The notes: generated from the sequence alone by a model not told the origin. DNA of 64,000 nucleotides from Rubripirellula amarantea (GCF_007859865.1 NZ_SJPI01000001.1:1178001-1242000), one strand, 5' to 3'; positions 9,101-17,851 are shown, numbered from the stretch's first letter. Numbers and translations: made by a program.

Positions 9101-9853
9101 CACAAGTAAGCACCCAACCATCAACACGAGCCCAGCACCAAGACCTTTGGCCAGTTGCCAAACGATACGTAGACCCGGGTCGCCGATTCGAAAGTCGGTC
9201 AGAAGTGCGTAGCCAACAAAAGCGATCAACGACGCCGAACCAACAAACGCGACATTGCGAAGCGTTGGCTGAGTTAGCTTACTGGCACCGTAGAACCCGC
9301 TCATACCGAGCAACGCCGTGCCCGCGAGTGTCAGTGCCCAAAGTGGTTGATAGCCAATTCCTGGCTCGCCCTGTAACCCATCGGCACTGTTCCCCGCCCA
9401 CACGATCAAAGCCGCCGTTGCGATCCCCAATGCAATGAAGGCAATCCCACTAATAAGCTTTCCGCCTCGCGAATGAACCTTGAATCGGGTCGCTTTGGCA
9501 GCCACCAAGTTCAACATCAACATCAATCCGATCAGCGTCCCACCGGGAAACGGAATCACCAATGAGAGCGGTTCCTCGTGTGGAAAGAACGATTTGGGGA
9601 AGAAGTCATCCACATGCATCGGAGCGATCCACGACAGGAAGTATCGCTGCTTCACCTCCAGCATGTTCATCTCGTCTTGGGCAAGCGTTCCCACCAAGAC
9701 GATGACGAGCGAACAAGCAAACAAAACGACGGTCAGCTTAAGCGAACCGAGCAGACGCAGAGCATCCCAAAACACACCTACATCCGTGCGACGCGAACCC
9801 GCATCGGGATAATCGAGAATGTCAGAATCAATATCTTTTGAGATCGTTGCCAT
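6173..9853 (-). CDS. ccsBA: Fused cytochrome c biogenesis protein CcsB-CcsA (System II)
   Basis: This 1226-residue membrane protein joins the two System II cytochrome c synthetase parts. The N-terminal part is ResB/CcsB-like: membrane spans from residue 30 (LKLTVVLFACSLVIVLVGT), a large periplasmic domain and another span near 560 and 605. The C-terminal 300 residues are CcsA/ResC-like with several spans and the WWD haem-handling motif at about 1113 to 1130 (WGRFWGWDPKENGALL), plus the conserved histidines in ATHVISVTLGY and GIGLHSYGF. The complex carries haem to the outside of the membrane and attaches it to CxxCH motifs. A long periplasmic segment of about 300 residues between the halves is larger than in simple CcsBA fusions. 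The acidic lipoprotein gene is 27 bases upstream and probably cotranscribed. Confidence 0.92.
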   Translation of the reverse strand: MATISKDIDSDILDYPDAGSRRTDVGVFWDALRLLGSLKLTVVLFACSLVIVLVGTLAQDEMNMLEVKQRYFLSWIAPMHVDDFFPKSFFPHEEPLSLVIPFPGGTLIGLMLMLNLVAAKATRFKVHSRGGKLISGIAFIALGIATAALIVWAGNSADGLQGEPGIGYQPLWALTLAGTALLGMSGFYGASKLTQPTLRNVAFVGSASLIAFVGYALLTDFRIGDPGLRIVWQLAKGLGAGLVLMVGCLLVFEKQGGNVLLHLGVGLLMLGQFVFGDRQLEQRLNLVEGQSTNTLVNLNEIELTFIQTVGDEKRVTAVPGSRLQSANLAVGSKQPGDQVPDTLISDPSLPVDIRVLEYYDNSTFADVNDQNLATAGNGLKVMATGRDKFGGADSKSNLVSAYVELLDKDSKSSLGVHLVSQLLSEQEMLMPDKQVKDLFDEFEIDGEMYEIGLRFHREVKPYWVQLEDVKQVTYSGTSTPRDFSSYIRIINEDEGDDLNERVWMNNPLRYRGETFYQSNYNTLPNGKEQTGIQVVQNSGWLIPYVACSITGLGMLVHFLGTLTRFVRRRERETKKEQADLAGFEVPKRSRMPVVLTVLGFSALATYMLVPWSAVMSARRPETRTESFDFYAAGKIPVQFGGRVMPLDAYARQTLKSMSNKESVPLDEAPLGIKSRSQSKRSLSAMQWLMESAIDKPELRELRMFRIDAEEVRSELDLNRRKSKLYSLDEIISKSSHMDRVVAAAREKESGDLSFKEKKVLELNRRLQQFYVASASFQLPVPDDIPLEKIKEVIPDADEQTRQMLMIRELERRMDSLARMETPAIVVPTEKEIASSVGQPTWSTFSPAFFGHYSELAMSADLDAEPNGPIGVESFGDMIKAYAGKDYAAFNEAVDQHLSAIKEREIPGYKPGLVSLERWMQNNWPTGVATVIYLCALVMGLLYLFYDKPALREAVWGTLALALMIHTVAILCRITITGRAPVINLYSSAVFIGWASVLFGMVIERIFKYGIGNLLSAASGVMTLLVAYGLNKGDTMPVLQAVLDTQFWLATHVISVTLGYVATLVAGAFGIGYLISGWIGKDEKSLRDIYRCCYGAACFGILFSFIGTVLGGLWADDSWGRFWGWDPKENGALLIVIWNALLLHARWDGMVKGRGFARLAIVGNIVTAWSWFGTNELGIGLHSYGFTTGVMWWLSVFVASQLIVIVIDMLVGLFQSSRSTPMAPSQS

Positions 9854-9880
9854 GGCACGAAACGTCTATGAAAGGTTGGT

Positions 9881-11221
9881 TTAGAGGTTGAACTTCAACG
9901 AAGCTAAGAAATCGGCGATCTTGCTGGACTGTTCTTCAACAGTCGATCGCGGCCCGGTCATCTTGATAAACAGACTCATTCCGCCTTCGAGCGGAATGAT
10001 CGTCGCGTCAATCGCGGTGGCGTCCGCATCGGCGCCGGCGCTTTCAGTGTCCATGTCAGATTCAGCATCAGCGTCGGCATCAGTGTCAGTGTCAGTGTCT
10101 GCATTGGTATCAGCGTCTTCGACTTCGACTTCGACTTCAGCATCGGCATCGCCTTCGCCTTCGCCTTCAGCATCGGCGCCATTGTCGCCTTCAGCATCGG
10201 CACTGTCCGCTACCGCATCTTCACCGCCGGAACTGTCTTCGGCTGTTAGAAAGAACCGTTGTCCTTCGCGTCCATCAACAGTAACCAGTTGAGCCGACTG
10301 AATCGCTTTATCTACGACTTCATCCGGGGCAACACTTCCTCGAACCTGCCCAATCCACCTTGCCACGTTCCCTCGCAAGTCTCCTCCGGCGGGGATGACT
10401 GTGATTTCGGCAGGTGATTCCTCTGGGCCCACATTGAACGCGGCCATTCGCATGCTACTCATACGTCCATCTCGCCAGCCTTCGGGACGTTCAAACTTCA
10501 CCCGGGGATCGGGCTCACTTGGTGCGTCGGCAGCATCGGGTTGGGCCAACATCGGTGGGACTGAAGCCGGCATTTGAGAACGGCTAGCCGCACCGCCAGC
10601 AAACGGTGCGTTCATCGACGAACCCATCGCTGAACCCATCATCGAAGATGAACTCGCCGAAGCATCACCTACGATATCAAGCCAAACCGAATCGCCGTCC
10701 GCTGTTTCGACTTCCAGTGCCGCTGCCGAAGCCCATTTATCTTGGCTCGGTGGCAATCCAAGTTGTCCTCGCCAACGGTTCACGTTCATCGCTACGAACG
10801 CATCCCAATCCGCTTGACGGCCCAACTTTGAAACGCTGATGTCGAGCTGCTTGCTTGGCGTTTCCACATTGATCGATGCGTACCGAAATTGAGACTCACC
10901 GCCGCTGAGTTTCCAGCCCTCGGGCAACTGTGACAATTCGGGAGCATCGTCGTCCCATTGAATCGTCTCGATGAACTTACGAAAGTCTTCGGCTACCAAT
11001 TCAATGGCTTCTTCCGGACCAGTTACCTTAAAGAACCAGACATCGGATCCATGCGGCACCATGCCGGCAAGCATCCGCTGACTCGCTTCACGCAACTCCG
11101 CCGGTGCGCGGGTGGGAATCGTGTAAGTAGTGATTGGTTCAGTGCGTTCACAACCGGTTGCGAAGACAAGTCCGCTAACAATTAGCAGGAACCAAAAGGT
11201 ATTCCGAGGGTGCGTCGACAT
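9881..11221 (-). CDS. Acidic lipoprotein with Asp/Ala/Glu low-complexity tract
   Basis: The 446-residue product starts with a lipoprotein signal peptide whose lipobox ends FATGC with Cys24. Residues 30 to 330 form a mixed domain that includes segments such as VPHGSDVWFFKVTGP, a pattern that recurs near the C-terminus (LEGGMSLFIKMTGP), suggesting two related halves that bracket a linker. That linker, roughly residues 340 to 405, is almost only Asp, Ala, Glu, Thr and Val. I do not know the function. The gene is just upstream of ccsBA in the same direction, which suggests a link to cytochrome c maturation or export, by context only. The ATG at 11221 precedes the signal peptide. Confidence 0.75.
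   Translation of the reverse strand: MSTHPRNTFWFLLIVSGLVFATGCERTEPITTYTIPTRAPAELREASQRMLAGMVPHGSDVWFFKVTGPEEAIELVAEDFRKFIETIQWDDDAPELSQLPEGWKLSGGESQFRYASINVETPSKQLDISVSKLGRQADWDAFVAMNVNRWRGQLGLPPSQDKWASAAALEVETADGDSVWLDIVGDASASSSSMMGSAMGSSMNAPFAGGAASRSQMPASVPPMLAQPDAADAPSEPDPRVKFERPEGWRDGRMSSMRMAAFNVGPEESPAEITVIPAGGDLRGNVARWIGQVRGSVAPDEVVDKAIQSAQLVTVDGREGQRFFLTAEDSSGGEDAVADSADAEGDNGADAEGEGEGDADAEVEVEVEDADTNADTDTDTDADADAESDMDTESAGADADATAIDATIIPLEGGMSLFIKMTGPRSTVEEQSSKIADFLASLKFNL
10018..10206 (-). repeat. Degenerate 6-base-type repeats encoding the Asp/Ala/Glu tract
   Basis: Within the lipoprotein gene the sequence becomes a run of related short units (GTCAGT, GACTTC, GCCTTC and GCATCG variants on the plus strand) that encode DADA, DTDT and EVEV blocks. 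Short runs are exact, for example three copies of GTCAGT near 10081 and repeated GACTTC near 10120. Such tracts change length easily by slippage. Confidence 0.7.
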
Positions 11222-11573
11222 ATCGACCTAGAGGGGGCGAGCCAGCAAAGGAGGGAATTGGCAAGGGCTCCGTTGAGAGCCGATCCTTCAGCCATCCATT
11301 GACGCAGGCGACGTCAATGTTTTTCCGTTTCTCTTAGTCTAACGCCCCAGGCGATCGACTCGTACCCGACATTCTTAAATCGGGGCGACAGATTGACGCT
11401 TCACTAGCCACAACCAAGGCAACCATGGGTCAACCAGTCGCTTCGGCCGCAAACATCTGGCGAAAACCTAAGCGGCAAGATAACCAGCCGCTGAAAAAAC
11501 GAGGTCGGGATGGCAACCTTGCCGCTACCCCAACACGGACGTCCCAAAAGCAAAAACTGCGGGAATACGCAGA
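11222..11573. other. Intergenic stretch, about 352 bases, with one hairpin
   Basis: The stretch lies upstream of the acidic lipoprotein and downstream of the large acidic membrane protein, all on the minus strand, so it should hold the promoter of the lipoprotein-ccsBA pair. A hairpin is present at 11297-11319. No gene is recognised; a plus-strand open frame at its right end overlaps the real minus-strand gene and looks like chance. Confidence 0.45.
11297..11324 (+). terminator. Hairpin followed by T run (terminator-like, plus strand)
   Basis: CATTGACG at 11297-11304 pairs with CGTCAATG at 11312-11319 over a 7-base loop and is followed by five T at 11320-11324. The form is that of a weak intrinsic terminator on the plus strand, but no plus-strand gene precedes it, so it may block antisense transcription or be a regulator site. 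Confidence 0.35.
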
Positions 11574-13424
11574 CTATTCGATCAGGCTGATCAGTGAATC
11601 CGTCAATGCACTCACTGGTGCCGACGTTTCGCTATAAGTCCACATGTTGCGAACCAGATCAGTCATCAGCATGCCACCGAGAGCCATCACGCAAAGGACC
11701 AACATCAACGATACGCACTGAAGCATGCTGAAGGGGATCTCGTAGGCTGAAACGGCCGCACCGGATGCAGAAGCCATCGAGGATCCGTCCAAGGCAATCG
11801 CTTCGCCGTCATCTTCGATGGCCACGGCTTCGTCGCCGTCGCCGAATCCGCCAAAACCGTCTCCGGCATCGCCGAACGCATTATCCGCGTCGAGCCCGGG
11901 CGCGTCCCCGAATACGTCTCCACCAAAGGGATCTGCTTCGACTGCACCGACATCTTCAAACTCAACCGCTTCACCAATCGCCTCGGCGGAATCTTCCACT
12001 TCGATGACCTGGGAACCGCTCTCGATGTCCGCATCAAGCCCAACTCCTGAAGGCGACAATTGGAATTCTTCATCGGCTTGGAAGTCAACCATCGAACCGC
12101 TTCCGCCGCCAACACCACTGCCGCTGCTGCCGCCATCCGAAAGTTCTGCACCAAGATCCAATGCCGAGATACTGCTGCCGGCTAAGTCCAAAGGTTCACT
12201 TTCAAGCGACAAGCCGCTGTCCGACGGGCTCATCAAGTTGATGCCGCTGTCACCTGCAACCGAGATATCGCTTCCCGCACTGCTGATTACCAAGTCATCG
12301 TCGTCATCGGCAATGACCAAATCGTCATCGTCGGCCAACGCATCATCGATGTCGCCCAAGGCCGAATCGCCAAGCATGTCGACTCCCATGCTGCTGCCCA
12401 ACCCAGAGCTGTTGGACACGCCCGACGAACCGAGCAGGTCTTCGCTGTCACCGCTGATCAATCCGCTGCCCTGCTGTTCCGCACTCAGCAAATCGAGTTC
12501 ACTCAGAACGTCGGCGCCTCGTGATCCGCCAAGGACGTCCGGCGCCGAGTCTTCCGAATCCAGTCCAAGATCGCTCATCAATTCTAAGCTGCTAGCGCCC
12601 GCCGATTTGACGGTACCGATGTCACTGCCAATGACATCCATGGCACTATCATCGTCGTCCTCGCCAATTAGCTCTTCGCCGCTGTCATCGTCTGGCTCAG
12701 ATCCCGAAAAGCTCAAATCGCTATCAGTGTTGAGTTTGATTTCATCGTCGCCGATTCCTAGCAAGCTGCCACTATCGCTCGATGAGAGGCTGCCAACGTC
12801 CGATAGAATACCCGAATCGTTGGAAGCCACCGAATCCAAACTGATATCGCTCTCGGGCGCTAGAACATCGGGATGCGACTCTGATATTTCTTTGAGTTCT
12901 GCATCGGTAACTGGGCCGGTGCTACCTGCGTTAGGTTCGATCGCGAGATCGAGTTGTGCTGAATCGTGCAGGATAGCCGGATCGTTAAGCTGCAAGTCGG
13001 CCGAGTCGATTTCAAGAAGATCAACGCCGCTGCTTTCCTTCAACAGGTCAGTATCACTGGCAACAATTGCAACGTCGCTTCCGTCACCTTCAGAAGCGAC
13101 CAAATTGACATCGCTGCCGCTCACACCTAACAACCCTGACTCGCTGCCAATCCCAAGATCGCTACCATCATCGGACAATGCGTGATCGCCGCCGATAATG
13201 CTGCTGCTAAGCATCAGGTCGTCATCTTCAACCAAGATTCCGCTGCCGCCTGAAAGTGCGTCACCTAATTCATCTTGCAGACGATCGATCTCGTTCTCTG
13301 GAAACTTCCAGCTCGCGCCATCACGAAAACCTCGGATCTGACCTTGGCTACGCAGTTCCACCAACTTCTCTGTGGGAACACCGAGCTTCTTTGCTGCTTC
13401 TTCAAGGGATAAGTAGTTTGCCAT
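11574..13424 (-). CDS. Membrane-tethered protein with excisionase-type HTH and acidic linker
   Basis: The 616-residue product has three parts. Residues 1 to 50 (SLEEAAKKLGVPTEKLVEL, then GASWKFPENEIDRL) match the excisionase/MerR-type helix-turn-helix that binds DNA or, in some planctomycete proteins, serves as an adaptor. Residues about 50 to 555 are an extremely acidic low-complexity region made of Asp, Ser, Gly, Leu and Glu, with repeating 'DSGLL/DDDLV' blocks. Residues about 566 to 588 form a membrane span, followed by a short tail. With the HTH first and no signal peptide, the N-terminus should be in the cytoplasm. The function is unknown. The opposite strand also holds a long open frame here, which is a by-product of the biased codons. 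Confidence 0.8.
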   Translation of the reverse strand: MANYLSLEEAAKKLGVPTEKLVELRSQGQIRGFRDGASWKFPENEIDRLQDELGDALSGGSGILVEDDDLMLSSSIIGGDHALSDDGSDLGIGSESGLLGVSGSDVNLVASEGDGSDVAIVASDTDLLKESSGVDLLEIDSADLQLNDPAILHDSAQLDLAIEPNAGSTGPVTDAELKEISESHPDVLAPESDISLDSVASNDSGILSDVGSLSSSDSGSLLGIGDDEIKLNTDSDLSFSGSEPDDDSGEELIGEDDDDSAMDVIGSDIGTVKSAGASSLELMSDLGLDSEDSAPDVLGGSRGADVLSELDLLSAEQQGSGLISGDSEDLLGSSGVSNSSGLGSSMGVDMLGDSALGDIDDALADDDDLVIADDDDDLVISSAGSDISVAGDSGINLMSPSDSGLSLESEPLDLAGSSISALDLGAELSDGGSSGSGVGGGSGSMVDFQADEEFQLSPSGVGLDADIESGSQVIEVEDSAEAIGEAVEFEDVGAVEADPFGGDVFGDAPGLDADNAFGDAGDGFGGFGDGDEAVAIEDDGEAIALDGSSMASASGAAVSAYEIPFSMLQCVSLMLVLCVMALGGMLMTDLVRNMWTYSETSAPVSALTDSLISLIE

Positions 13425-13620
13425 GCGTGGTGAGGCTCCGCGTATGTCGCTTGATCAACCAACCAACGTCAAACGACGTTCGATCGGACCAAGCTCATGA
13501 ATGAGTATTTTGGGTGACCCAGCCAAAGAAAGAAGACTGTTCAGCACGACGCAACATCGGCGCCACCACAACCCATTCACCCCTACCGCCCCAATGTGAC
13601 GCGTCTGGGAGGCGGTAAAG

Positions 13621-14097
13621 CTAGCGTCCACCCAGTTGGCGAATCTCGTTCGGCAACGGGGCAGTGGCATTGAGTTGCAGCGAAAAGTCGGCCTCGATCG
13701 GTCGACTGCTGACCAGCCGGATTTTCCCCGACCTATCAATATGATACACGGCCATCCACGCTTTGCTGGTATCAACCAGCGTAATTGTCTGAGTTCCCCC
13801 GCCGTCAGAATGGGAAAATCCGATCATGTCACCCGCAGCACCTACCTTTGGACCAGAACCACCCGAAAGAGCGGGTTGAGTCGCAGCGATTGCGGCTGCT
13901 GAGGCGGAGTTTTCGGGTTCTGATGGTTGACTTTGTACCGGTTGGCCAAACGCGACCGGTGAACTGGTGTTCGGGATCGCCGGGGGTTCTTGCGCCCAGT
14001 TCGCTTGGTCACCCATTCCGATACTTGCCAACATTGCGACCACGGCAACGATCGGAAACCACGATCGAAGCAAGAAACGACGGGGCGGGAAACTCAT
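13621..14097 (-). CDS. Small exported protein of unknown function
   Basis: The 158-residue product begins with a positively charged segment and a hydrophobic stretch (residues 13 to 30, WFPIVAVVAMLASIGMG) typical of a Sec signal peptide. Residues 35 to 85 are rich in Pro, Ser, Gln and Ala and probably disordered. The last 70 residues form a compact pattern of strands (QTITLVDTSKAWMAVYHID, then SGKIRLVSSRPIEADF), which reads like a small beta domain found in planctomycete exported proteins. I assign no function. The gene lies about 200 bases upstream of the acidic HTH membrane protein, in the same direction. Confidence 0.7.
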   Translation of the reverse strand: MSFPPRRFLLRSWFPIVAVVAMLASIGMGDQANWAQEPPAIPNTSSPVAFGQPVQSQPSEPENSASAAAIAATQPALSGGSGPKVGAAGDMIGFSHSDGGGTQTITLVDTSKAWMAVYHIDRSGKIRLVSSRPIEADFSLQLNATAPLPNEIRQLGGR

Positions 14098-14393
14098 GGC
14101 TGGCTGCCTAACTGAAAAGAAGACCTATCAAACACGTAGACCGCAACTTATCCGCGATCAATTCCAGCCAACAAGATGAATCCGCGGACATCACAAGCAA
14201 ATCAGCAACCTCGGTTGCCGACGAGGGACGCTAAAACGCTCGGTTTTTCGGCTCACGCGAACTCCATGTCAAACCTTGCGGATTGGATAAAGTCTGGCGA
14301 ACGTAACGGTCGAAATAGAGGAAAGGAGGACCGTCTTTCGGTCTGATCACGCCGACATTCCGGCGAGAACACCCTCTCGATGAAATCATTGTG

Positions 14394-15779
14394 ATGAACG
14401 AAGCAAACGTCATTCAGGCAGCCGAGCAGCAAGATTCGGCCGGGCACAGTCAATCTGCCCAGGGTTACCGAATGGGGAATCCCGCGTTCGCGTTCGGCAT
14501 TGGCTTGGTCATGGCTAGCGGTGTCTATGCCGCGATCTATGCGTTTTCCTCGTTCGGCGCTACTGAATCTCTTGTGGCGCCACTTCGGCGGTACTTCTTG
14601 GGACACCCCGTCGCGGTTGCTGCGACCATTCTATTCTGCTTTGCCTTGGGAACTTTGATCGCCAAGTCTTGGGCCGTGATGGTTCAAAACAATTTTCTTA
14701 ATCGCATCGCCGACGATCATCTGCTGCCGTCGCTGAGCGATGCATCAAGTCCCGCGAAGCAATGGCTTGCCCAAAACGACGCTGGCCATGTCGCTAAACA
14801 ATGGCAGGCTAGTCTTTCATCACTTTCCCAAGCCACTCGCCAATCGCAGTTGGTTCGACGACTCGACGAGGTTCTCTCACGACAATCTCAACGTGGATCA
14901 TCAAAACAACTCCCCGATGACTTACGAGAACTATCAAGCCGCGATGCAGACGCCGCTCATGATTCGCTTGGCATGGTTCGGATCATTGTTTGGGCCATTC
15001 CCATGTTGGGATTCCTTGGAACTGTGATCGGGATCACGCAAACGTTGGGCGGTCTCGATTTCACGAACGGTTCGGCCGCGGTAGACAATCTTAAGAGTGG
15101 TTTGTACGTCGCCTTTGATACGACAGCGGTTGGTTTGGTGTTATCGGTCGTCGCGATCTTCATTCAGTTCCCCGTCGAGCGAGCCGAGCAGCAGATGCTC
15201 GATACCATCGACGCTCGGATCGGCAGACTGGTTTCGGCGAATCTGCCCAGCGATGAAGCATCCGACAATCAAACCGCATTGATCGCGGACCTTTGTCGAG
15301 GCGTTCAGGCTGCGGTTGCAGAGTCGCTTGAAAACCAAGCGGAACTCTGGAAGAACACCATCGAGTCGGCGCAAAACCAATGGCAGTCGGTTCATGATCA
15401 CAACAATGACAAGATTGTCGAAGCGTTCAAAGTCAGTCTCGTCCCTGCACTCGTCCAACATTCCGAAGTGCTATCGAAGTCACAGGATCGTTTCGACTCA
15501 CTGGCCATGATTGAACAGTCGCTCGATAAGAACCTGCAAATGCTCGCGCGCACTACTGCGGCAATCGAACAAAACCAAGACCACAGGTTCCAACTTCGTT
15601 CGGAAACGGACCAGTCGATGGCAGATGCGGTTCGCACACTCGCTCGAGCCGTGGATGTCTTAACCCGACATATGGCCAAGCAAGAAGTTTCCACTCATGG
15701 CACTTCGCATTCCAAGCTAAACGTGGAAAGCGTGTCTTCGACGAACACGAATCAACCTTCACTTAGGCGGGCAGCATGA
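14394..15779 (+). CDS. MotA/TolQ/ExbB-type proton channel protein with coiled-coil tail
   Basis: The 461-residue product has four membrane spans: two near residues 32 to 95, then the MotA/ExbB pair near 198 to 220 (IPMLGFLGTVIGITQTLGG) and 245 to 268 (YVAFDTTAVGLVLSVVAIF), the region that forms the ion channel around a motor partner. The last 190 residues are helical and Gln/Glu-rich, a probable cytoplasmic coiled coil much longer than in ExbB. The family uses the proton or sodium gradient to drive a partner across the envelope. GTG at 14391 and ATG at 14394 are adjacent in frame; ATG is preferred. The gene overlaps the next by 4 bases (ATGA), so translation is probably coupled. Confidence 0.85.
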   Translation: MNEANVIQAAEQQDSAGHSQSAQGYRMGNPAFAFGIGLVMASGVYAAIYAFSSFGATESLVAPLRRYFLGHPVAVAATILFCFALGTLIAKSWAVMVQNNFLNRIADDHLLPSLSDASSPAKQWLAQNDAGHVAKQWQASLSSLSQATRQSQLVRRLDEVLSRQSQRGSSKQLPDDLRELSSRDADAAHDSLGMVRIIVWAIPMLGFLGTVIGITQTLGGLDFTNGSAAVDNLKSGLYVAFDTTAVGLVLSVVAIFIQFPVERAEQQMLDTIDARIGRLVSANLPSDEASDNQTALIADLCRGVQAAVAESLENQAELWKNTIESAQNQWQSVHDHNNDKIVEAFKVSLVPALVQHSEVLSKSQDRFDSLAMIEQSLDKNLQMLARTTAAIEQNQDHRFQLRSETDQSMADAVRTLARAVDVLTRHMAKQEVSTHGTSHSKLNVESVSSTNTNQPSLRRAA

Positions 15780-17851
15780 GCGGGGGACGTCGCGCGACTC
15801 TCTCGCCATCCCTGTTCCCGTTTCTAGCGGTGCTCATTTGCACGCTCGGAACGTTGATTTTGCTGCTGGCGTTGGTCGCCCAGAACGCAAGTGAACACGC
15901 GGTTGCCGAGGCGACGCAGAAAGCGAAAGCAACCAGCAACGTCGCCGATGACGAGGCTGCAGCACAGCACGCTGGTCTTCGCGCCCAGGTCGTGGATTCC
16001 ATGGTTGAGGAAGAACAGTTTCGTGTTGAGAAACTGGTATCGTTTCGCAAGCAACAAACCGCGGATATTGAAGAACGACGTGACCGAATTGCTCACGTGG
16101 AAGCTCACATGCAGAAGCTTCGCGAGCAACTAGCTCGGCTCAGCAGCGAAGTCGAACGAGCGTTATCGTCCGATGATGTCAAGCTGAGCGAGAATCGCCT
16201 CGAAAGCCTCCAACGTGAACTGGCTGATGAGTCAGAGCTACTTGAAAAGTTGAAGGCCGAATCGGGAACCCAGAAGCCGCGTGTCGTGATTGTGCCTCAC
16301 AAAGGACCCAACGGAACCGATCGCCGACCTATCTATTTGGAATGCACAGAACAGGGCATGGTCGTGTGGCCCGAACAAATTCAGATTAGCGTCGATCAAC
16401 TCGAACGTAGTCAGCCCGGAGCCAATCCTGTTGAAGCCGCGCTTCGCGTGGTTCGCAATCACGCCATGCAAGTCTATGGCGATGCCGCACCGCCCTACCC
16501 TTTGCTGGTTGTCCGTCCCGATGGAATCGAAACCTACGCGGCCGCTCGTGGTGCGATGAAGGATTACGACGATCAATTTGGTTACGAACTGGTCCCTGCC
16601 GACGTTCAACTCGCTATGCCGAGTCCAGATCCCAACCTTCGGCAAAGCATGCAGCAGGCTGTGACGCAGTCAATTGAAAAACAGGTTCAACTAGCTTCAA
16701 TCGCTCGCAGCAATAATGTTCGCCAGTCGAGTCGATTGCCCGTCCTTTCGGCTGCCTCGCTTGATCGCCAAGGTCGCACCGGTGGTTATCGCGAAGTGAC
16801 GCGAGATGATGCACGTTATGGATTTGCCGGCGGCAATGATGCCACCAACGCTGCCCGCGCCTACGCAACTCAGCAAAACCGCTACTCAAGCCCCTCCTCA
16901 ACGACGTCCAACGCTATGGGATCGGGATACAGTGCGGAAGTCTCTGGGGCATCCAGTGGCATTGATCCTGCTCAAGAACAAAAGTGGGCCAACGACATGC
17001 GTGACGCAGCCGCTGAACTTCGCGGTCGCGGTAGTAGCCTGGACGAAAGCCTTGGTGGTCTTGGCGATCAGCCGATGACTGGCGCTTTAGGTGGCCACGG
17101 TGACGACGATGCTTCGACTGAAGATAGGCAAACAACGTCGAAGGACGATTTCAATAACGCGGGCTATACCATGCCTGATTCTTCGCTTCGTGGTCCTTCG
17201 CTTGCCGCTTCGGATTTCAAATCACAAGACGGCACTTTCCATGAACTTCCCGATGGGCAATTGGAGGATCAGGAAGGTTCCTCTTCGGCGTCACACGCCG
17301 GCGGAAGTGAAGCCCAGGGGTCGGCTAAGTCGATGCCAAACCAGCCGGTGAACTCGCAAGGGAGTGGCTCTGGATCGCCACAAATGAAGGGACAAATGGC
17401 TGGTCAGCAAAACGCGAAGGCCGATAGGCAACCGCCGCCGCAAAGTTCGTACAGCCAAACGCCAGCATCGCAACTGGCTCAACCAGGTCAGAAAGAATGG
17501 GCCCTGCCGCGGAATGTCGCTGGCATGAATGGCAGTTCGATTGTGCGAACAATGAAAGCCCAGTCGCACGAAGATCGCTTCGTCCTACTAGGAACCAACC
17601 GGGGCGAACCAACGGAAGTCTTCGGCGTGTTCAACAATGATCCGCGCCGAGCCATTCTAGAAATGGCGACCGCAGTTCGCGATCGTGTTGATCGTTGGGG
17701 CGTGGCGTTGCCCGGGGGAAGATGGCAACCGCAACTTGAAGTCGAAGTCCTGCCCGGCGGCGAAACCCGTTTCACGCAGTTGCAACGTCTGATGCAAGAC
17801 AGCGGTGTGGATGTCGTTGCCAAGCTAAGTGACGCTAACCTCAAACCTTAA
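15776..17851 (+). CDS. Single-pass membrane protein with coiled coil, proton-channel partner
   Basis: The 691-residue product has one membrane span near residues 12 to 38 (FPFLAVLICTLGTLILLLA). This is placed as in ExbD or MotB, but the proton-carrying Asp of those families is absent. A coiled coil of about 110 residues follows (residues 55 to 165), then a domain with the piece PRVVIVPHKGPNG, a long disordered Gly/Ser/Gln-rich part (about 350 to 590) and a C-terminal region that repeats the style of the first domain (RFVLLGTNRGEPTEVFG). It overlaps the proton-channel gene by 4 bases and is followed by the third gene of the cluster after 16 bases. The role is probably the periplasmic effector of the motor; the cargo is unknown. 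Confidence 0.75.
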   Translation: MSGGRRATLSPSLFPFLAVLICTLGTLILLLALVAQNASEHAVAEATQKAKATSNVADDEAAAQHAGLRAQVVDSMVEEEQFRVEKLVSFRKQQTADIEERRDRIAHVEAHMQKLREQLARLSSEVERALSSDDVKLSENRLESLQRELADESELLEKLKAESGTQKPRVVIVPHKGPNGTDRRPIYLECTEQGMVVWPEQIQISVDQLERSQPGANPVEAALRVVRNHAMQVYGDAAPPYPLLVVRPDGIETYAAARGAMKDYDDQFGYELVPADVQLAMPSPDPNLRQSMQQAVTQSIEKQVQLASIARSNNVRQSSRLPVLSAASLDRQGRTGGYREVTRDDARYGFAGGNDATNAARAYATQQNRYSSPSSTTSNAMGSGYSAEVSGASSGIDPAQEQKWANDMRDAAAELRGRGSSLDESLGGLGDQPMTGALGGHGDDDASTEDRQTTSKDDFNNAGYTMPDSSLRGPSLAASDFKSQDGTFHELPDGQLEDQEGSSSASHAGGSEAQGSAKSMPNQPVNSQGSGSGSPQMKGQMAGQQNAKADRQPPPQSSYSQTPASQLAQPGQKEWALPRNVAGMNGSSIVRTMKAQSHEDRFVLLGTNRGEPTEVFGVFNNDPRRAILEMATAVRDRVDRWGVALPGGRWQPQLEVEVLPGGETRFTQLQRLMQDSGVDVVAKLSDANLKP

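Noticed and set aside
11818-13185. A 455-codon open frame on the plus strand, Ser/Pro-rich
   Set aside because: It lies wholly opposite the acidic HTH membrane protein. Biased Asp and Ser codons on one strand leave the other strand open; there is no start signal or family pattern.
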